Assembly: GCF_000019965.1 (NCBI RefSeq)
Contig: NC_010571.1
Location: 5,403,001-5,467,000 of the forward strand
Origin: Opitutus terrae PB90-1
Lineage (GTDB): Bacteria > Verrucomicrobiota > Verrucomicrobiia > Opitutales > Opitutaceae
DNA: 64,000 bases
Direction: 5' to 3'
The notes beneath the pieces are model-generated. The model worked only from the letters and a program-made list of their open reading frames with translations, was not told the DNA's origin and did no database searches. A program made the translations under genes and the position numbers. Below are positions 62,401 through 64,000 of this stretch, one piece after another. How positions within the stretch are numbered: the stretch's first letter is position 1; every line of letters begins with the position of its first letter.

Positions 62401-64000
62401 CAATGCTTGCCGGCTGGTCTTCGGATCCCGGCCCTCACGTTCGGCCTGACCCGCGGCGCGCTCCGCCGCCGCGAGGTCCCGCTGCAGGGTCTCGATCTGC
62501 GCATTCGCCGCCGCGAGATCCGTGGCTTTTTCGCGATAATCCTGCCGCGCGAGCGTCAGCTGCATCTGCACCGAGGCCAGTTCGCCAGTGAGCCGCTCGA
62601 CGTCGCCGCCTTGCTTGGCCTCGGCGGTCAGTTTCTCACGCAAACTTTCGAGATCCTTGGTCGCCTGCTCGGCGGCCAACCGCGCCAGGTCGCGTTCGCG
62701 TCGGACGGTCTCGAGCGCCGCGGTCTGTTCCGCGCCGGCGGCGCCGGCCCGCTGCGCCGCCTCGAGCTCCTTCTGCAATTCCGCCGTGCGCGCTTCCGCG
62801 CGGGTGACGGCGTCCCGCGCCTCGCTGAGCTGCTGCGCCATCGCCTGACTCGCTGCACCCGCGCCGCGACTGCGCGTCTCGATGTCATCCCGTGCGGCCT
62901 TTGCCGCCGCGAGCTCGCGCTGTAAGGTGTCGACTTGCGCCGCGGCCGTGGTCGCGGCCTCAGCTGATTTCCACGCGTCCGCCAGCTCGCCGGAGAGCTT
63001 CTTCACATCCGCCGTCAGCTCTTCGTTCTTCTGCGTCAGGGTCGCGAGCTGCGCCTGCGCGGCCTGCAATTGCGCGCCCAGATCAGGCTTCGCCGCGGCC
63101 TGGGCGGCCGCCGCGTGAGCCTGCTCCAACTCCGCGGTCAATTTCGCGTGCTGCACCCGCGCCGACGCCTGCGCACTCTCCACCTGCACGCGCAGTTCCT
63201 CGGCCTCGCGTCGCGCCGCCACGAGTTGCTGCTGCACTTCCGCGCGCTCGCGTTGCGCGCGCTCCAGCTCCTCCTTCGCCGCCGTCACGGCCTGCACCTT
63301 TTGCTCGGCCGCGGCCAAAGCTGCACGCAGTCGCGTCGCCTCGGCCGTGCGGCTCTCCAGTTCGTCGGCTGCCGCCGATTGGGCGCCGATCGCCCGTTCG
63401 AGCCGGTCACGATCCGCCCGCAACGTCTCGAGCTCGCGCGTCGCCGCCGCCAATTGTGCGGTCAGCTGCGTGGTGTCGGCGCCCGGTGCCTGCGCCGCCT
63501 CGGTCAGCCGCTGGTTCTCGGCCGTCAACCGGGCATTGAGCCCGCGCTGTTCCTGCAATTCCTGCGCGAGCTGCGCCAGTGCCGGATCGGACTCCGCCGT
63601 GGTGACCGACGTGGGAATCTTCTCCCCCAGCTCGGTCAACCGCTTCTGCGCGAGCCGCAGCTGCCGGAAAAGGCTGCTGAGCTCCGCCGTCGAACGCTTC
63701 ACCTCGTCGTTCAACCGACGGTTGTCCTCGAGCAGCGTGCGCACGCGCATCGCATCGGGTCCGTCGGTGGGCGAAGCCGCCACGGTGGCCGCGAGCCGGG
63801 CCGTGGCGTCCGACTGACGCGCCGCCTTGTCCGCGGCCTTGACCTGGGTGGAAAGCGCCGTGTTCTCCTGGGCGAGCCGCTCGTTTTCCGCGCGCAGCGC
63901 CGCCAGTTGTTCCGCATCGGCCGCCGAGCGGGAAGCAGGCGCCGCCGGCCGGTTGGCCGCCGCGCGGGCGTCGTTCAGCGCCGCCTGCAGCTCGGCCGTC
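59476..64000 (-). CDS. Giant coiled-coil protein with C-terminal LysM domain (partial)
   Basis: At least 1507 residues; the minus-strand frame is still open at the right edge of the window (TAELQAALNDARAAANRP at 64000), so the N-terminus is missing. Nearly all of it is Ala/Glu/Gln/Arg-rich heptad coiled coil. Three imperfect units of about 140-150 residues recur over 61590-62940, each with ETRSRG or a variant, QMAxQLxEAR, ELQxxL and ALETxRRERDxAxxAAEQ. The last 50 residues are a LysM domain (VHTVVEGDSLSRISVRYYGTASRWQDIYDANRE...LRPGQRLRIP) that binds peptidoglycan. It probably ties a long envelope fibre or structural element to the cell wall. Confidence 0.85.
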   Translation of the reverse strand, partial: TAELQAALNDARAAANRPAAPASRSAADAEQLAALRAENERLAQENTALSTQVKAADKAARQSDATARLAATVAASPTDGPDAMRVRTLLEDNRRLNDEVKRSTAELSSLFRQLRLAQKRLTELGEKIPTSVTTAESDPALAQLAQELQEQRGLNARLTAENQRLTEAAQAPGADTTQLTAQLAAATRELETLRADRDRLERAIGAQSAAADELESRTAEATRLRAALAAAEQKVQAVTAAKEELERAQRERAEVQQQLVAARREAEELRVQVESAQASARVQHAKLTAELEQAHAAAAQAAAKPDLGAQLQAAQAQLATLTQKNEELTADVKKLSGELADAWKSAEAATTAAAQVDTLQRELAAAKAARDDIETRSRGAGAASQAMAQQLSEARDAVTRAEARTAELQKELEAAQRAGAAGAEQTAALETVRRERDLARLAAEQATKDLESLREKLTAEAKQGGDVERLTGELASVQMQLTLARQDYREKATDLAAANAQIETLQRDLAAAERAAGQAEREGRDPKTSRQALTAQLNEAHEATSRAEARVAELQTALDEARRAGAGNTEQTAALETARRERDAAKYAAEQLTQELETTKRNLAAQARAAADVERLNQELATAQTALATTQKAAAEAASEARLKFEQQQAALQAAAEAAQQLEPLRRELAAAKASADEAETRSRGSSTAGQVMAGQLAEARAAASRAEAKITELQTALDEAKRIGNVAAARTAEVETARRERDAAKYAADQLQEQLQLAQRDLAAAKQQAAEVEAVNTQLAAAQKAVADFANERTAMERQITGLRAQLADAKKADEAGEAERATMQALRDELATVEKALADQKEFNTRLEQVNARLSADNQQLAAQVSKLESGGTESAKAAQRQLAQANDEAENLRRTNAGLTAEVARLEAENNRLAALPGPNAREEELKRAKAELEAAQRAQSEDHEALAKLTEQLDGAGRQVAELRDRNEELVKDLEVAKQSAAAALAAQAVAAKAAPDVEATRLEMQTLRNQVRTLERQAEDERTASAQEVTSIAEQLQRARETNRALADANRALLGSRQADEAGTKAQISQLTEQVRTLTGTNQRLEETQAQLTRANAQLTEEKNQAEEALAAARRAPAPPAEWAKERATLTAQLEDMFNKLADADRRATQLRQNGEATRAAAEAAAADAQKAQTELAALQTRLAEAEKGADQHGATVAELTGLNERLTTERNDLQTRLAQAAQATERARADAADLRARLAANDRVAEESTRSLEELNRNNDALQAQVQDLTRQMAALRADNDRLNRASGEASSSRAELAAAIERVTAEKETLQKQLDVLTVQASSWRTASEQLAQAQQARELAEQRAANLAAAANQLTSAQRDIASLRAENARLSENIQAIERERGGRIAQLQQENAAITARLRQAQSTLDQIAAAARVINAAGAVAAAGATPAGRAPSAATTDPVVAPAPRVHTVVEGDSLSRISVRYYGTASRWQDIYDANRELLRGENSLRPGQRLRIP

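Noticed and set aside
61590-62940. Regular repeats that could be a CRISPR or minisatellite
   Set aside because: The repetition is at the protein level (about 145-residue coiled-coil units) and diverged in DNA; no spacers or short identical repeats.

Overview
The window is GC-rich, densely coded chromosome. The genes point to a member of the Verrucomicrobia, most likely the Opitutaceae (an Opitutus-like organism). This assignment is an inference from GC content, the sigma factor with an Ala-rich membrane extension, the TorF-like and urea-porin outer-membrane proteins, the kdsC-lpt-hprK block and the mix of gene neighbours. No rRNA, tRNA or CRISPR array was found.

Layout: 0.2-4.7 kb holds leuA, a small iron-permease-like protein, a secreted SMP-30 lactonase and rlmN, closed by a strong terminator. 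4.8-9.6 kb is a four-gene Gld-type ABC export cassette. 9.7-17.3 kb is metF, a SUI1-like gene pair and the complete 2-oxoglutarate dehydrogenase operon (sucA, sucB, lpd); the partner sucCD lies at 55.8-58.0 kb. 17.5-24.9 kb is a run of single housekeeping or unknown genes: a DMT exporter, two paralogous lipoproteins, two hydrolases, rpiB, a sialidase-like protein, an aldo/keto reductase and a metallo-hydrolase. 25.1-27.2 kb is a membrane-anchored ECF-type sigma factor and its partner. 27.3-33.8 kb is a fused alpha/beta E1 dehydrogenase, then kdsC-lptC-lptA-lptB (LPS sugar synthesis and export), hprK and rph. 34.3-54.2 kb is a large urea-use locus on the minus strand: a probable urea porin, urtABCDE, ureABC and ureEFGD. 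Plus-strand murI and a glycoside phosphorylase/sugar symporter pair split it. 54.3-64 kb holds a TorF-type porin, a phage CII-like regulator, sucCD, a decayed kaiC, a structured-RNA candidate with a terminator, a small orphan ORF and a giant coiled-coil LysM protein that runs off the right end.

The most unusual aspect is the repeat content. A cloverleaf-like palindrome of about 50 bp (ends TGTAGCCGG/CCGGCTACA, two inner hairpins) occurs six times. Five copies lie inside protein genes (gldG-like, SUI1-like, sucB, lpd, lptC-like), always without breaking the frame, and four encode the same peptide [16 protein letters not shown] in linkers or turns. Other palindromic families (GGGAGCGCGG..., GGTAGGGCGAA...) and inverted repeats whose arms are short tandem repeats (CTCAACTCTCAA, GATTTTCGATTTT) fill many intergenic gaps, and in some places supply N-terminal codons. 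Other leads are the sigma factor fused to an ExbD/TolR-like domain, a pair of near-identical perfect palindromes 90 bp apart between ychJ and murI, and the structured RNA candidate near 58.8 kb.
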